Below are positions 31,351-40,350 of a stretch of 64,000 bases of DNA, one piece after another. The number at the start of each line of letters is the position of its first letter. Position 1 is the stretch's first letter. The notes under the pieces are model-generated. The model saw only the letters and a program-made list of their open reading frames with translations, ran no database searches and was not told where the DNA came from. This DNA comes from Marinomonas rhodophyticola (lineage in GTDB: Bacteria; Pseudomonadota; Gammaproteobacteria; Pseudomonadales; Marinomonadaceae): positions 806,001 through 870,000 of the forward strand of contig NZ_JAPEUL010000004.1 in the NCBI RefSeq assembly GCF_026113935.1, given 5' to 3'. The translations under genes were made by a program, and so were the position numbers.

Positions 31351-32082
31351 ATGGAAAGTCATTCGGTGTTAATGTTATTAAATCCTCTTGATCTTGTTAC
31401 ACTTTTTGTCTTTTTTGCTTGCTGGTGGGGATACGCTTTTTATGCTCAATACAATTCTAAGCGTCGTTCTTGTTTGGTGAGTGTGTTGCATCAATTTCGC
31501 TTAGCGTGGATGTCTCGTTTACTTAGACGAGACAATCGAATCGCCGATGCCTCGGTGATGGCGAATTTGGAGCGCAGCAGTTTGTTTTTTGCATCGAGTA
31601 GTTTGCTGATTATCGCAGGTTTGTTCACTGCCTTTAATTACTCCGAAAAAGCCATTGGTATTTTATCCGATTTTTATCTTGTCTCACCCATGAGTCAGCA
31701 AGAGTGGGAATTGAAAATTATTGTTTTGGTGGCGATCTTTTCTTATGCGTTTTTCACTTTCACCTGGTCTGTTAGGCAGTATAATTTTTGTTCTGTATTG
31801 GTTGGTAGTGCACCACTGGCAACAGAACGTGGTATCGAAGACAGTGAGCGTGAATTGTACGCCATGCATATGGCGCAGATTTGTAGTTTAGCGGCCAATC
31901 AATTCAACTACGGATTGCGTGCTTTTTATTTTGCGATGGCGTTTTGTGGTTGGTTTCTTGGTCCATACTTTTGTATGGCCGCCAGTGTCATGGTGGTGGC
32001 GGTATTGTATCGTCGTGAATTCCGTTCTAAAACATTCAAAACATTGAGCCGAGGACTCGTTATGAAATCTCATGCTTCCTAA
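31351..32082 (+). CDS. DUF599 family membrane protein
   Basis: A 243-residue membrane protein of the DUF599 family, function unknown. Features are an N-terminal helix (PLDLVTLFVFFACWWGYAFYA), the conserved NLERSSLFFASSSLLIIAGLF region, the WELKIIVLVAIFSYAFFTFTWSVRQYN helix and a C-terminal hydrophobic pair. The ATG at 31351 fits the family better than an in-frame alternative start 8 codons upstream. The last 11 nt overlap the next gene. Confidence 0.8.
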   Translation: MESHSVLMLLNPLDLVTLFVFFACWWGYAFYAQYNSKRRSCLVSVLHQFRLAWMSRLLRRDNRIADASVMANLERSSLFFASSSLLIIAGLFTAFNYSEKAIGILSDFYLVSPMSQQEWELKIIVLVAIFSYAFFTFTWSVRQYNFCSVLVGSAPLATERGIEDSERELYAMHMAQICSLAANQFNYGLRAFYFAMAFCGWFLGPYFCMAASVMVVAVLYRREFRSKTFKTLSRGLVMKSHAS

Positions 32083-32782
32083 TTTCCCCAAGCCCTTACC
32101 AGTAGAGGATAAGCCTGTTAATCGTACGGTGAATGTTGATGACAGGCTTTACCAGTATTTGGTTGATGTTTCCGTTCGTGAAAATGATTTTTTGAAAGCG
32201 TTACGACGTGAAACAGCACAATATCATATGGCTCGCATGCAACTGTCCCCAGAAGTTGGTCAGTTGTTGGCTCTATTAGTCAAACTACAAGCCCCCCAAA
32301 AACTGCTCGAAATAGGTGTATTTACTGGTTACAGCACGTTATCAATGGCGATGGCGATGCCAAAAAATGCGAGATTAGTCGCCATTGAAAAGAAGCAGAT
32401 GTGGCTGGATATTGCGACGCGTTATTTGGAGCAAGCAGGGGTGATGGATCGTGTTACCACTTATTGCGATAAAGCCTTGCCAGTCATGCAGTCTTTTTTA
32501 ACCGCTGAGCGGGAAAGTTTCGACTTCATTTTTATCGATGCGGACAAGCAAAATCTTTTGGCTTATTACCAATTGGGAAAGCAATTATTGCGTCCAGGTG
32601 GTTGTCTGTTGATTGATAATACATTGTGGTGGGGCAATGTGGCTGATGAAGCATTTACCGATAAAGACACCAGAATTGTTCGTGAGCTTAACAAAACTAT
32701 CTATGAAGACACGGATGTTGAGTTGTCACTTATTCCTATTGGTGATGGCCTTACATTGGTTAGGAAAAAGATCGATAGTTAA
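32072..32782 (+). CDS. Class I SAM-dependent O-methyltransferase
   Basis: A 236-residue enzyme of the catechol/caffeoyl-CoA O-methyltransferase family. SAM-binding motif I is LLEIGVFTGYSTLSMAMAMP, the acidic partner is VAIEKK, and the metal-binding region is FDFIFIDADKQNLLAYY with LLIDNTLWWGNVAD. The substrate in bacteria is usually unknown. It starts inside the end of the DUF599 gene, so translation is probably coupled. Confidence 0.88.
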   Translation: MLPNFPKPLPVEDKPVNRTVNVDDRLYQYLVDVSVRENDFLKALRRETAQYHMARMQLSPEVGQLLALLVKLQAPQKLLEIGVFTGYSTLSMAMAMPKNARLVAIEKKQMWLDIATRYLEQAGVMDRVTTYCDKALPVMQSFLTAERESFDFIFIDADKQNLLAYYQLGKQLLRPGGCLLIDNTLWWGNVADEAFTDKDTRIVRELNKTIYEDTDVELSLIPIGDGLTLVRKKIDS

Positions 32783-32832
32783 CAGATTTCATTTCTAATG
32801 CTGATTAAGATGAAAAATAAAGGTAGTGACTT

Positions 32833-32884
32833 TAAACGCCCCAGTATTTTGGGACGTTTAATGAACCTCTTTATTTAAAGAGGC
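32833..32884. terminator. Convergent terminator region (two hairpins)
   Basis: AAACGCCCCA / TGGGACGTTT (32833-32860) and CCTCTTT / AAAGAGG (32867-32884). The second includes the stop codon of the minus-strand DUF2145 gene. Confidence 0.65.
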
Positions 32885-33669
32885 GTGACTTCTTGCTTCT
32901 CATTTAAACTTACTCCCAATGTAGCTAGCTGATATTTTTCGAGATACCGGTAGATAGAAGTGAAAGTGGTTGTTCTAATCTCACCTTGATGATCCTTGGT
33001 CGTAATGTCATCTATAAACATAGAACCAAGAGCTAACTTAAAACTATTAATCTTAACGACTTGTGGTGTGAAGTAGGTCTTTTCAATGGCTTTGAGTCTT
33101 TTCATATCCGTGGTTTGGTAGATAGCAGCATTGATTAAATTTAGTGTGTGTTCCGTACAGTTTTGATATTGATTATTAAATGGATTGGCAATAACAGAAT
33201 AATTAGGATTATGTAGCTTAGCGTCATTTCCATTGTCGATTAAGGCGATTAGCCTGGCTTGTATCTCTTTACTCGGTATGATTATTCCCGCCTTTAATTC
33301 CTGAACACCCCAGAAAAAATCAACAGGGTAGTCTATCACTAGCTTACTTCGATCTGCTTCTCCATCTAGCTGATATAAGTTATGTATTGCATAGCCTTGG
33401 ACTGTTGCTCCGTTAGAAAGTTGAATATTTGAATAAACAGCAATCGCTGTGTGGGTATAGTTAATACCCTCCGGTAAGTCTTTTTTGGGTCTGCCAACAC
33501 GAGCGATAATAAAGGCTCGTGCACCATTAGACGCGGCGTATTTCTCGACATTCTTAGCAAACTTAATAATTCTTTCAGGCTCTATCACGGCCTGCTCTGT
33601 GGCTTGGCTGCCTGCCCAAATATTGCTCGATATTAGTATTAATAAAGTTAGTAATATCCTGATATTCAT
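32875..33669 (-). CDS. DUF2145 family secreted protein
   Basis: A 264-residue protein with a signal peptide (MNIRILLTLLILISSNIWAG, cleavage near 20) and a DUF2145 body. Conserved-looking elements are ARAFIIARVGRPKKDLPEGINYTHTAIAVY (Arg/His residues), a central FFWG and QNCTEHTLNLI with a Cys-x-x-His pair. The combined His and Cys suggest an enzyme of the NlpC/transglutaminase sort, but no function is established. The ATG at 33669 has AAGGA upstream. It is in line with the small secreted protein gene upstream. Confidence 0.75.
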   Translation of the reverse strand: MNIRILLTLLILISSNIWAGSQATEQAVIEPERIIKFAKNVEKYAASNGARAFIIARVGRPKKDLPEGINYTHTAIAVYSNIQLSNGATVQGYAIHNLYQLDGEADRSKLVIDYPVDFFWGVQELKAGIIIPSKEIQARLIALIDNGNDAKLHNPNYSVIANPFNNQYQNCTEHTLNLINAAIYQTTDMKRLKAIEKTYFTPQVVKINSFKLALGSMFIDDITTKDHQGEIRTTTFTSIYRYLEKYQLATLGVSLNEKQEVTPL

Positions 33670-33747
33670 TTCAGTATCCTTTTGAAAAATGCCGAATGAC
33701 ATACACTGCTTAAATATTGTGCAGTCTATGTCACTTAGAAGAAGTTC

Positions 33748-34101
33748 TTATGGCTTTATTGTTTGATTCGCAATGGCCTGATTTGGTGCAGGGTCTGCGG
33801 TAATGGTGGTCTCAGTGATGGTTAATGGGCCATTTGTGTTGCTGATTGAATCATAGTTGTTGGCGATTGAAGTGCTTCCTTGTGTGCTCGCTGCTCCAGA
33901 AGCAAGAGCAGCACCGCCACTGACCATAAGAGGAACAGCCACCGCTGTACTCGCTGCTTGGGCGACGGATGCTGTGCCGTGGCCGATGGCATAGGCAGAG
34001 TGTTTACCTGCTTGACTGCTATGTTCACTTGAACCTGCTGCATGTGAAGTAAGGGTGGTAAGCGAAAGAGTGAGTGCAATTGTGATGTGAGCTAATTTCA
34101 T
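33748..34101 (-). CDS. Small Ser/Ala/Thr-rich secreted protein
   Basis: A 117-residue protein with a clear signal peptide (MKLAHITIALTLSLTTLTSHAA). The mature part is rich in Ser, Ala, Thr and Gly, starts SSEHSSQAGKHSAYAIGHGTAS and includes a small-residue hydrophobic stretch (VAVPLMVSGGAALASGAAS). Similar small proteins accompany DUF2145 genes in other proteobacteria, as far as I can recall. No function is known. The start at 34101 was chosen for the signal peptide. It is divergent from an XRE regulator across a 149-bp gap. Confidence 0.7.
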   Translation of the reverse strand: MKLAHITIALTLSLTTLTSHAAGSSEHSSQAGKHSAYAIGHGTASVAQAASTAVAVPLMVSGGAALASGAASTQGSTSIANNYDSISNTNGPLTITETTITADPAPNQAIANQTIKP

Positions 34102-34178
34102 TGTCGTATTCCTTTTACGTGGTTGATGAAATAGACAATAGTGGTTGATATTTTTAATGTAAACTTTGTTCTGATATG

Positions 34179-34221
34179 TATACTTTTTAAAAACTATTAG
34201 TCTATTTATCATATACTTTTT
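34179..34221. promoter_or_regulatory. Direct repeats in the divergent promoter region
   Basis: TATACTTTTT occurs at 34179-34188 and again at 34212-34221, 33 bp apart (about three helical turns), between the secreted-protein gene and the XRE regulator. They could be operator halves or promoter elements. Confidence 0.4.
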
Positions 34222-34250
34222 GGACTTTTTTATGTGTAGGAGTGGTCGTA

Positions 34251-34988
34251 ATGAGCCAAATTAATCAAATTAAACAAACTCTTAAGCAGCTATTACGTCA
34301 ACAACAGATTACTTATAAGGATATTGCTGTTGAATTAAATATGAGTGAAGCCAACATAAAGCGTATTTTCGCGACGCAAAATTTTACTCTTGAGCGACTT
34401 GAGCAAATCTGTCAGATATTGAAAATGAGTATTTCTGATTTGTTTTTAATTGCGCAAAAACAAGTAGAAAAAATTAGCCAGTTAACCATTGAGCAAGAAA
34501 ATGAGTTATTGGCCAATCCCAAATTACTATTAGTGGCTGTCTGTGTTCGAGATGGTTGGAAGTTTGATGAAATCACAGCTTCATATGATATAGATAAACA
34601 TCAATGTATTCAGTTATTAGCTAGGTTAGATAAATTGAAGATTATTGATCTGTTGCCTGATAATCACTATAAATCACTGATTGCCCAAGATTTTAGGTGG
34701 AGACCTCATGGTCCCTTAGAAAAATTCATGGAGCAGAATATATTTACTGAATTCATGCAACCGAAGAAGGGCGAAACTTGGGATTTTCGTTTTTATCTAC
34801 GTGGTCATTATTCACAAACCTCCATTGATATTATTCAGCGTAAATTAAATCAACTTACCAAAGAGGCTGCCATTCTCAATCAAGAGGATGCTGAGCTCCC
34901 TCTAGAAAAACGTCAACATACAGGTTTGTTAATGGCCATGCGTCCATGGGAACCCTCGTTGTTTGAACGCATGCGTAGGCCGTCTTAA
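34251..34988 (+). CDS. XRE-family transcriptional regulator
   Basis: A 245-residue protein. Residues 1-62 are a Cro/CI-type helix-turn-helix (QITYKDIAVELNMSEANIKRIF, then LERLEQICQILKMSISDLF). The rest is a less familiar domain with a possible second winged-helix segment (about 90-125) and a C-terminus ending LMAMRPWEPSLFERMRR. The ATG at 34251 has AGGAG at 8 nt; a GTG three codons upstream overlaps that site. It probably regulates the divergent secreted-protein/DUF2145 pair, by position only. Confidence 0.8.
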   Translation: MSQINQIKQTLKQLLRQQQITYKDIAVELNMSEANIKRIFATQNFTLERLEQICQILKMSISDLFLIAQKQVEKISQLTIEQENELLANPKLLLVAVCVRDGWKFDEITASYDIDKHQCIQLLARLDKLKIIDLLPDNHYKSLIAQDFRWRPHGPLEKFMEQNIFTEFMQPKKGETWDFRFYLRGHYSQTSIDIIQRKLNQLTKEAAILNQEDAELPLEKRQHTGLLMAMRPWEPSLFERMRRPS

Positions 34989-35073
34989 GTATCAATGATT
35001 TCGCCTAACGTTTTTGCCATTCATCTATATCCATAAATTTACTTGTGACTTTTTTGCTTCTTTTGCTGAGTTT

Positions 35074-35098
35074 GCCTCTTGAAATTGCCACAAGAGGC
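35074..35098 (+). terminator. Hairpin between the XRE gene and htpG
   Basis: A perfect 8-bp stem GCCTCTTG / CAAGAGGC followed by TTTATCT. The weak T-tract leaves open whether it terminates or sits in the htpG leader. Confidence 0.5.
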
Positions 35099-35181
35099 TT
35101 TATCTATGAGTCACAAGTGAAAAGAAATACGCCTTTGGATCTTGGGTCCGAGGGTTCATTCAAATAGGAGCAAGCTATAAC

Positions 35182-37110
35182 ATGGCAACTGATACTCAAA
35201 AAGAAACGTTAGGGTTTCAAACCGAAGTAAAACAACTACTTCATTTGATGATCCACTCTTTGTACTCCAACAAAGAGATCTTTCTACGGGAGCTGATTTC
35301 GAACGCGTCTGATGCGGTTGATAAGCTTCGCTTTGAGTCTGTCGCTAACGCAGACCTTCTCGCCGAAGATCCAAATCTTCGTGTCCGTATTGAGTTTGAT
35401 AAGGACAGCAACACTGTCGTTATTGATGATAACGGCGTGGGTATGTCCCGTGAAGAGGCTATTACCAACCTAGGTACGATTGCTAAATCCGGCACCTCGG
35501 CTTTTCTTGAGCAATTGAGTGGCGATCAGAAAAAAGACAGCCAGTTAATTGGTCAATTTGGTGTTGGTTTCTATTCCGCCTTTATCGTGGCGGATCAAGT
35601 GACCGTTGAAACCCGTCGTGCTGGTGTAGCAGCAGATCAAGCGGTACGTTGGGTATCGGATGGTTCTGGTGAGTTTACTATTGAAAATATTGAAAAAGCG
35701 ACGCGTGGTACACGCATTACTTTACATCTTAAAAGTGATGAAAAAGAATTTGCAGACAACTTCCGTTTGCGTCATCTAGTGACTAAATACTCTGACCATA
35801 TTTCTATTCCAGTGGAAATGGAAAAGCCCGTTTACCCAGAAATGGACGAAGAGGGGAATCCTAAGCCTGTTGACGAGAATAAAGCGCCAGAATTTGAGGC
35901 GGTTAACTCGGCAAAAGCCTTATGGACACGTTCACGCAGCGATGTTACTGATGAAGAATATCAAGAGTTCTACAAGCATATTTCTCACGATTATCAAGAG
36001 CCTTTGAAATGGTCTCACAATAAGGTTGAAGGCAAATTGGAATACACTAGTTTGTTGTATATTCCTTCTAAGGCACCTTACGATCTATGGAATCGTGATA
36101 TGCAGCGTGGCTTGAAACTCTATGTTCAGCGCGTGTTTATTATGGACGAAGCGGAAGCATTCCTGCCACCTTACATGCGTTTTGTGAAAGGCGTGGTAGA
36201 TTCTAACGATTTGTCGTTAAACGTGTCTCGTGAAATCCTGCAAAATGATCATGCCGTTGATTCTATGCGCTCAGCATTGACGAAACGCGTACTCGATATG
36301 CTAAGTAAGATGGCGAAAAATGAGCCTGAGGATTACCAAAAATTCTGGAACGAATTTGGTAACGTGATCAAAGAAGGCCCAGCTGATGATATGGGCAACA
36401 AAGATAAAATTGCTGGTTTGTTGCGTTTCAGCTCGACTCACACAGATGCTGCCGCGCAAACTGTCTCGTTGGCTGATTACATCGAGCGTATGAAAGAAGG
36501 CCAAGATAAGATCTATTATATCTACGCTGAGAGTCATAATACGGCGAAAAACAGCCCACATTTAGAGATTTTGCGTAAGAAAGGCTTTGAAGTCTTATTG
36601 CTAAGTGATCGCATTGATGAGTGGATGATGTCTTCTCTACAAGAGTTTGAAGGCAAATCTTTCCAAGACGTTACTAAAGGCAAGCTAGACTTAGCTGACC
36701 AAGAAAACGAAGAAGAGAAGAAAGAGAAAGAAGAAAAGGCTGAGCAAATCAAACCGCTTCTGGATCGCATGAAAACCGTACTTGAGTCGAAAGTGACAGC
36801 CGTAAACAGTACCGATCGTTTAACCAATTCTCCTGCGTGTTTAGTGGTTGGGGAATACGATATGGGTCTGCAGATGCGTCGCTTGCTTGAACAAGCGGGT
36901 CAGAAATTGCCTGAATCTAAGCCAACATTGGAGGTGAATCCAGATCACCCCATTGTTGCTAAGATGGACGCTGAAACAGACGAAGAACGTTTTGCGGATA
37001 TGGCTTGGCTGTTATTCGAACAAGCAACTTTGTCTGAAGGTGGTCAGCTAGAAGACCCCGCGACGTTTGTTAGTCGTATGAACAAATTGATTGTTCAGCT
37101 AAGTAAGTAA
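35182..37110 (+). CDS. htpG: Molecular chaperone HtpG (Hsp90)
   Basis: A 642-residue Hsp90 homologue. The GHKL ATPase domain shows [47 protein letters not shown] and [14 protein letters not shown]; the middle domain has [21 protein letters not shown] with the catalytic Arg. There is an acidic/Lys charged segment ([13 protein letters not shown]) near 510-530 and a C-terminal dimerisation domain. It helps refold clients together with DnaK. The frame is intact. Confidence 0.97.
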   Translation: MATDTQKETLGFQTEVKQLLHLMIHSLYSNKEIFLRELISNASDAVDKLRFESVANADLLAEDPNLRVRIEFDKDSNTVVIDDNGVGMSREEAITNLGTIAKSGTSAFLEQLSGDQKKDSQLIGQFGVGFYSAFIVADQVTVETRRAGVAADQAVRWVSDGSGEFTIENIEKATRGTRITLHLKSDEKEFADNFRLRHLVTKYSDHISIPVEMEKPVYPEMDEEGNPKPVDENKAPEFEAVNSAKALWTRSRSDVTDEEYQEFYKHISHDYQEPLKWSHNKVEGKLEYTSLLYIPSKAPYDLWNRDMQRGLKLYVQRVFIMDEAEAFLPPYMRFVKGVVDSNDLSLNVSREILQNDHAVDSMRSALTKRVLDMLSKMAKNEPEDYQKFWNEFGNVIKEGPADDMGNKDKIAGLLRFSSTHTDAAAQTVSLADYIERMKEGQDKIYYIYAESHNTAKNSPHLEILRKKGFEVLLLSDRIDEWMMSSLQEFEGKSFQDVTKGKLDLADQENEEEKKEKEEKAEQIKPLLDRMKTVLESKVTAVNSTDRLTNSPACLVVGEYDMGLQMRRLLEQAGQKLPESKPTLEVNPDHPIVAKMDAETDEERFADMAWLLFEQATLSEGGQLEDPATFVSRMNKLIVQLSK

Positions 37111-37160
37111 TATTAGCAAACGGTGTAATTGTCTCATTACGCCGTGATGCTAAGCTCAGT

Positions 37161-37195
37161 AAAGCCTCTATTTAAACTGTATAGGGGCTTTTTTT
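37161..37195 (+). terminator. Terminator after htpG
   Basis: AAGCC-CTA / TAG-GGCTT imperfect stem and seven T. Confidence 0.8.
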
Positions 37196-37298
37196 ATGGC
37201 AGGTGGTTTGCTTTTTGTTGGATAATTCTTTAGGTTGATAAGGCACTAAGGACAGTGTGTTAACTATTCAACGTGTTAATTATTCAAAGGAGTGACAT

Positions 37299-38138
37299 AT
37301 GTTTTTAAAACAATGCCTAGCCACGTGTTTTCTGCTTTTTTCGGCACTTGCTGTGTCTCAACCACAGGTGCAATTAGCCTCTCAATTCTCTGATGATGTC
37401 CCCGTTAATGACTATTTAATTAGTGAAAAATACGATGGCATTCGAGCGATTTGGACGGGAAAGCAATTGATAACCCGCCAAGGAAATTCCATCTATGCGC
37501 CAGATTGGTTTGTTGACCCACTGCCCGAGGTTTGGTTAGATGGCGAGCTGTGGTCAACACATAATGACTTTGCTTTTATTATGTCAACGGTGCGAAAAAA
37601 TACACCAGTTGATAGTGAATGGCGAAAAATCCATTACATGGTGTTTGATGCACCGGATCAAGCTAGACAGATGCCATTTGAGCAACGGTATGAACGTTAT
37701 ACTCGGATTGTGAATGGCCTGAATGCCTCCCATGTCCTTCCTGTCAAACAATTTACTGTCGTGGATAATCAGGCATTGGCATTATTATTGGATGCTTACG
37801 TAAAAAATGGCGCAGAGGGTTTAATGCTGCATCGCAAGACGGCGACGTTTGAAAGTGGCTGCACTGATAATTTATTAAAACTGAAGCCACACATGGATGC
37901 AGAAGCCAAAGTGATTGCTATCATGAATGGCGCAGGTAAATACGATGGTATGATGGGGTCGATTCTGGTTGAAATGCCATCGGGCATTCAGTTTAAAATT
38001 GGCAGCGGTTTTTCCGATGATGAACGACGTAACCCACCTCAGCCTGGTGATTATGTAACCTATAAATATCATGGTTTTACGGAGCGAGGCATTCCAAGAT
38101 TCGCCAGTTTTTTGCGGCTTCGAGAAATAGACTATTAA
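37299..38138 (+). CDS. LigE-type ATP-dependent DNA ligase with signal peptide
   Basis: A 279-residue protein with an N-terminal signal peptide (CLATCFLLFSALAVS) and a minimal ligase: adenylation motif I SEKYDGIRAIW with nucleotidyl Lys44, motif III WLDGELW, motif IV AEGLMLHR, motif V LLKLKPHMDAEAKV, then a short OB domain ending FASFLRLREI. There is no DNA-binding accessory domain. Periplasmic Lig E enzymes occur in several proteobacteria and are thought to act on DNA outside the cytoplasm, perhaps in uptake or biofilm. AAGGAG precedes the start. Confidence 0.88.
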   Translation: MFLKQCLATCFLLFSALAVSQPQVQLASQFSDDVPVNDYLISEKYDGIRAIWTGKQLITRQGNSIYAPDWFVDPLPEVWLDGELWSTHNDFAFIMSTVRKNTPVDSEWRKIHYMVFDAPDQARQMPFEQRYERYTRIVNGLNASHVLPVKQFTVVDNQALALLLDAYVKNGAEGLMLHRKTATFESGCTDNLLKLKPHMDAEAKVIAIMNGAGKYDGMMGSILVEMPSGIQFKIGSGFSDDERRNPPQPGDYVTYKYHGFTERGIPRFASFLRLREIDY

Positions 38139-38157
38139 TGCTTTTGAAGAGGTGATC

Positions 38158-38853
38158 GTGCTGACAGAGGTTTATTGTTTGCCTGGTACTATGTGTGATC
38201 AGCGCCTTTGGGACACAACGCAACAGGCTCTAGGTTCCCAAATTGCACTGCGCCATGTGGCGATACCCAGTGAAAGCTCGATTGAGTTAATGGTCGCAGC
38301 CCTCGCTAAGATATTGCCGACAGCGCCCATTAATCTGTTGGGATTTTCTATGGGAGGGTACATTGCTTGTGCTTTTGCCTTGACATACCCTGAGCGAGTA
38401 AACCGACTAATGGTCTTGTCTAATACCGCAAGTGGCTTGTTAGAGTCAGAGCGTCAGCAACGTGAAATTGCCCTTAATTGGGTTGCGAAACAAGGCTATC
38501 ATGGCATACCGCGTAAAAAAGCCCTAGCTATGTTGAGTCCTGTGAACCAAGGTAATAGCGAGCTGATTGGTTGCATTTTGGCCATGGACGAAGCATTGGG
38601 CGAAGCGGTTTTTATTCAGCAATTGAAAAGCAGTTTGCAGCGTCCAGAGCTATTAACTGAGCTTGAACATGCAAGGTTTGCGTTGTGTTTTCTTGTCGGT
38701 ACAGACGATATTTTATTATCGGGCGCGGTATTAGATAAAATGCAGTCTTGTGAGCGTTACGCCCTGCAAAAGATCGATCATTGTGGGCATATGGTGCCTT
38801 TGGAGCAGCCAGCGTGGCTGGCTCAGCGGATGCTGGCGTTTTATAAAGGCTAA
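38158..38853 (+). CDS. Alpha/beta hydrolase
   Basis: A 231-residue alpha/beta-hydrolase. The oxyanion/nucleophile region is NLLGFSMGGYIA (Ser in GFSMG), the acid is likely in VGTDD and the catalytic His in DHCGHMVPLEQP. The N-terminus VYCLPGTMCDQRLWD is typical of small esterase/lyase-like members. The substrate is unknown. The start is GTG at 38158 with AAGAGG upstream; a GTG at 38152 is also in frame. It follows the ligase gene by 19 nt. Confidence 0.83.
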   Translation: MLTEVYCLPGTMCDQRLWDTTQQALGSQIALRHVAIPSESSIELMVAALAKILPTAPINLLGFSMGGYIACAFALTYPERVNRLMVLSNTASGLLESERQQREIALNWVAKQGYHGIPRKKALAMLSPVNQGNSELIGCILAMDEALGEAVFIQQLKSSLQRPELLTELEHARFALCFLVGTDDILLSGAVLDKMQSCERYALQKIDHCGHMVPLEQPAWLAQRMLAFYKG

Positions 38854-38863
38854 TCCCCTCGCA

Positions 38864-39178
38864 CTAAAGTGTTGGGCAAAAAAGTCTGTGAAGTGTTTGG
38901 ATCAGCTCTTTTACTCTGCTGTCGCCTATCATATAGAAAATAGTTTGTGACTCTCGACGGGTGTTGACTAAACCGTCTTTTCGCAATATCGCAAGGTGTT
39001 GTGAAAGGGCGGATTGGCTCAAAGGCAGCTTTTCATTTAAAGCCGTCACGGACAGTTCTTTATCCAGCAAATGGCATAAAATCATCAGACGATTCTCGTT
39101 ACTGAGTGCTTTTAAAAACAGGGCGGCTTGTGAGGATTGTTGTAGCATATCTTTCATGGTAGGCGTTGTGTTTTCCAT
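38864..39178 (-). CDS. ArsR-family repressor, BigR/SqrR-like persulfide sensor
   Basis: A 104-residue winged-helix repressor (FLKALSNENRLMILCHLL; recognition region LPLSQSALSQHLAILRKDGLV; wing TRRESQTIFYMIG). It has exactly two cysteines, Cys35 in RLMILC and Cys101 in RLFC near the C-terminus. The pair is 66 residues apart, the same spacing as Cys41/Cys107 of SqrR and Cys42/Cys108 of BigR, which form a tetrasulfide bridge when sensing reactive sulfur. No metal-binding ArsR motif (CVC) is present. No sulfide:quinone reductase or persulfide dioxygenase gene is adjacent, so its target is elsewhere or is itself. Confidence 0.8.
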   Translation of the reverse strand: MENTTPTMKDMLQQSSQAALFLKALSNENRLMILCHLLDKELSVTALNEKLPLSQSALSQHLAILRKDGLVNTRRESQTIFYMIGDSRVKELIQTLHRLFCPTL

Positions 39179-39355
39179 TGTTTTTCTCTTTCTAAAGTAG
39201 CCGTTGGTGCATCGTGTTTTCTGCCGTCAACAAAACCATCCACATTGTCTGTGGATAAACTCGGTAGTAGTCGCTGTCAACTACTGTTGTTGTCAGGTAA
39301 TGCGGTCATTATGTCGTGTTGTATGATATTTGCACAATGACCGTGTCATGGCTTT

Positions 39356-40171
39356 TTATTTGTTAAGATTAAAGCTTGTCCAAATAGGGGCGTGATCGGA
39401 TGGCTTCTCTAGGGCGCGCAAATCGTAATCTACATCGGCATCTTCTAAATAAGGTGTCAGTCCATTGGAGGCCATAATGACATCGATTCGTAAGCCACGT
39501 TTAGGCGTGTCTTCAAAGCCTTTGGAGCGATAGTCAAACCAGCTGAAACGATCATCTCGTGTTGGGTTAAGCTGACGATAAGTGTCTGTTAGTCCCCAGT
39601 TGGCCAAGGTAGAGAACCATTCTCTTTCTTCTGGCAAGAAACTGCATTTGCCTGTTTTTAACCAGCGTTTGGCGTTGACCTCTCCAATGCCGATGTCTAA
39701 ATCCGTAGGGGAAATATTAATGTCACCCATGACAATGATTTTTTCATCAGGAGAATGGGCTGCAAGGTACTGCATTAAGTCTGCATAAAATTTACGCTTC
39801 GCTGGAAACTTAGTTTCATGGTCGCGGCTTTCTCCTTGAGGGAAGTAACCGTTTATCACTTTTACTGGTCCTTGGGGAGTGTCAAACGTCGCAATAATCA
39901 TTCGACGCTGCGCGTCTTCATCATCATCTGGAAAGCCGTACTCCACGTTAGTCGCTTCTTGCTTACTAAAAATAGCCACGCCGTAATGGGATTTTTGTCC
40001 GTAATAATAAGCATGATAGCCAACAGATTGTGGAATCTCGTGAGGAAAAGCATCATCGTGCACCTTGATTTCTTGCAGGCCAATGACGTCCGGTGCGTGT
40101 TTTTCGACAAGCGCGGTTATTTGATGTGGTCGAGCACGTAAACCGTTGATGTTAAAAGAGACAAATTTCAC
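39356..40171 (-). CDS. xthA: Exodeoxyribonuclease III / AP endonuclease
   Basis: A 271-residue enzyme of base-excision repair. Active-site motifs: FNINGLRAR (Asn), IGLQEIKV (metal Glu), NGYFPQG (Tyr/Phe region), [16 protein letters not shown] (Asp-Asn), LRIDVIMAS and KPSDHAPIW (catalytic Asp-His). The length and start fit the E. coli protein (268). Divergent from gor. Confidence 0.95.
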   Translation of the reverse strand: MKFVSFNINGLRARPHQITALVEKHAPDVIGLQEIKVHDDAFPHEIPQSVGYHAYYYGQKSHYGVAIFSKQEATNVEYGFPDDDEDAQRRMIIATFDTPQGPVKVINGYFPQGESRDHETKFPAKRKFYADLMQYLAAHSPDEKIIVMGDINISPTDLDIGIGEVNAKRWLKTGKCSFLPEEREWFSTLANWGLTDTYRQLNPTRDDRFSWFDYRSKGFEDTPKRGLRIDVIMASNGLTPYLEDADVDYDLRALEKPSDHAPIWTSFNLNK

Positions 40172-40350
40172 GGGGATTCCTTGTTAAACGAATTTGCTCA
40201 ATGATACCGAGATGTGGGGTTTACATAAAGCGGTTAAATAAGATGAATTGATGGCTTTTTCATGGCACGTATATGGGATTGTTTTTAACTTCTTTTGGCT
40301 GGCCTGTTACACTGTACGAATGGTTTAAAAAGTAATTTTGGAGACTCAAA

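Noticed and set aside
34102-34212. Longer start for the small secreted protein at 34212
   Set aside because: It would place 37 lysine- and asparagine-rich residues before a perfect signal peptide and run through the promoter repeats.
35074-35098. Heat-shock (sigma-32) -35 element CTTGAAA ahead of htpG
   Set aside because: It is part of a perfect hairpin and no CCCCAT-like -10 follows at proper spacing; I kept it only as a hairpin.
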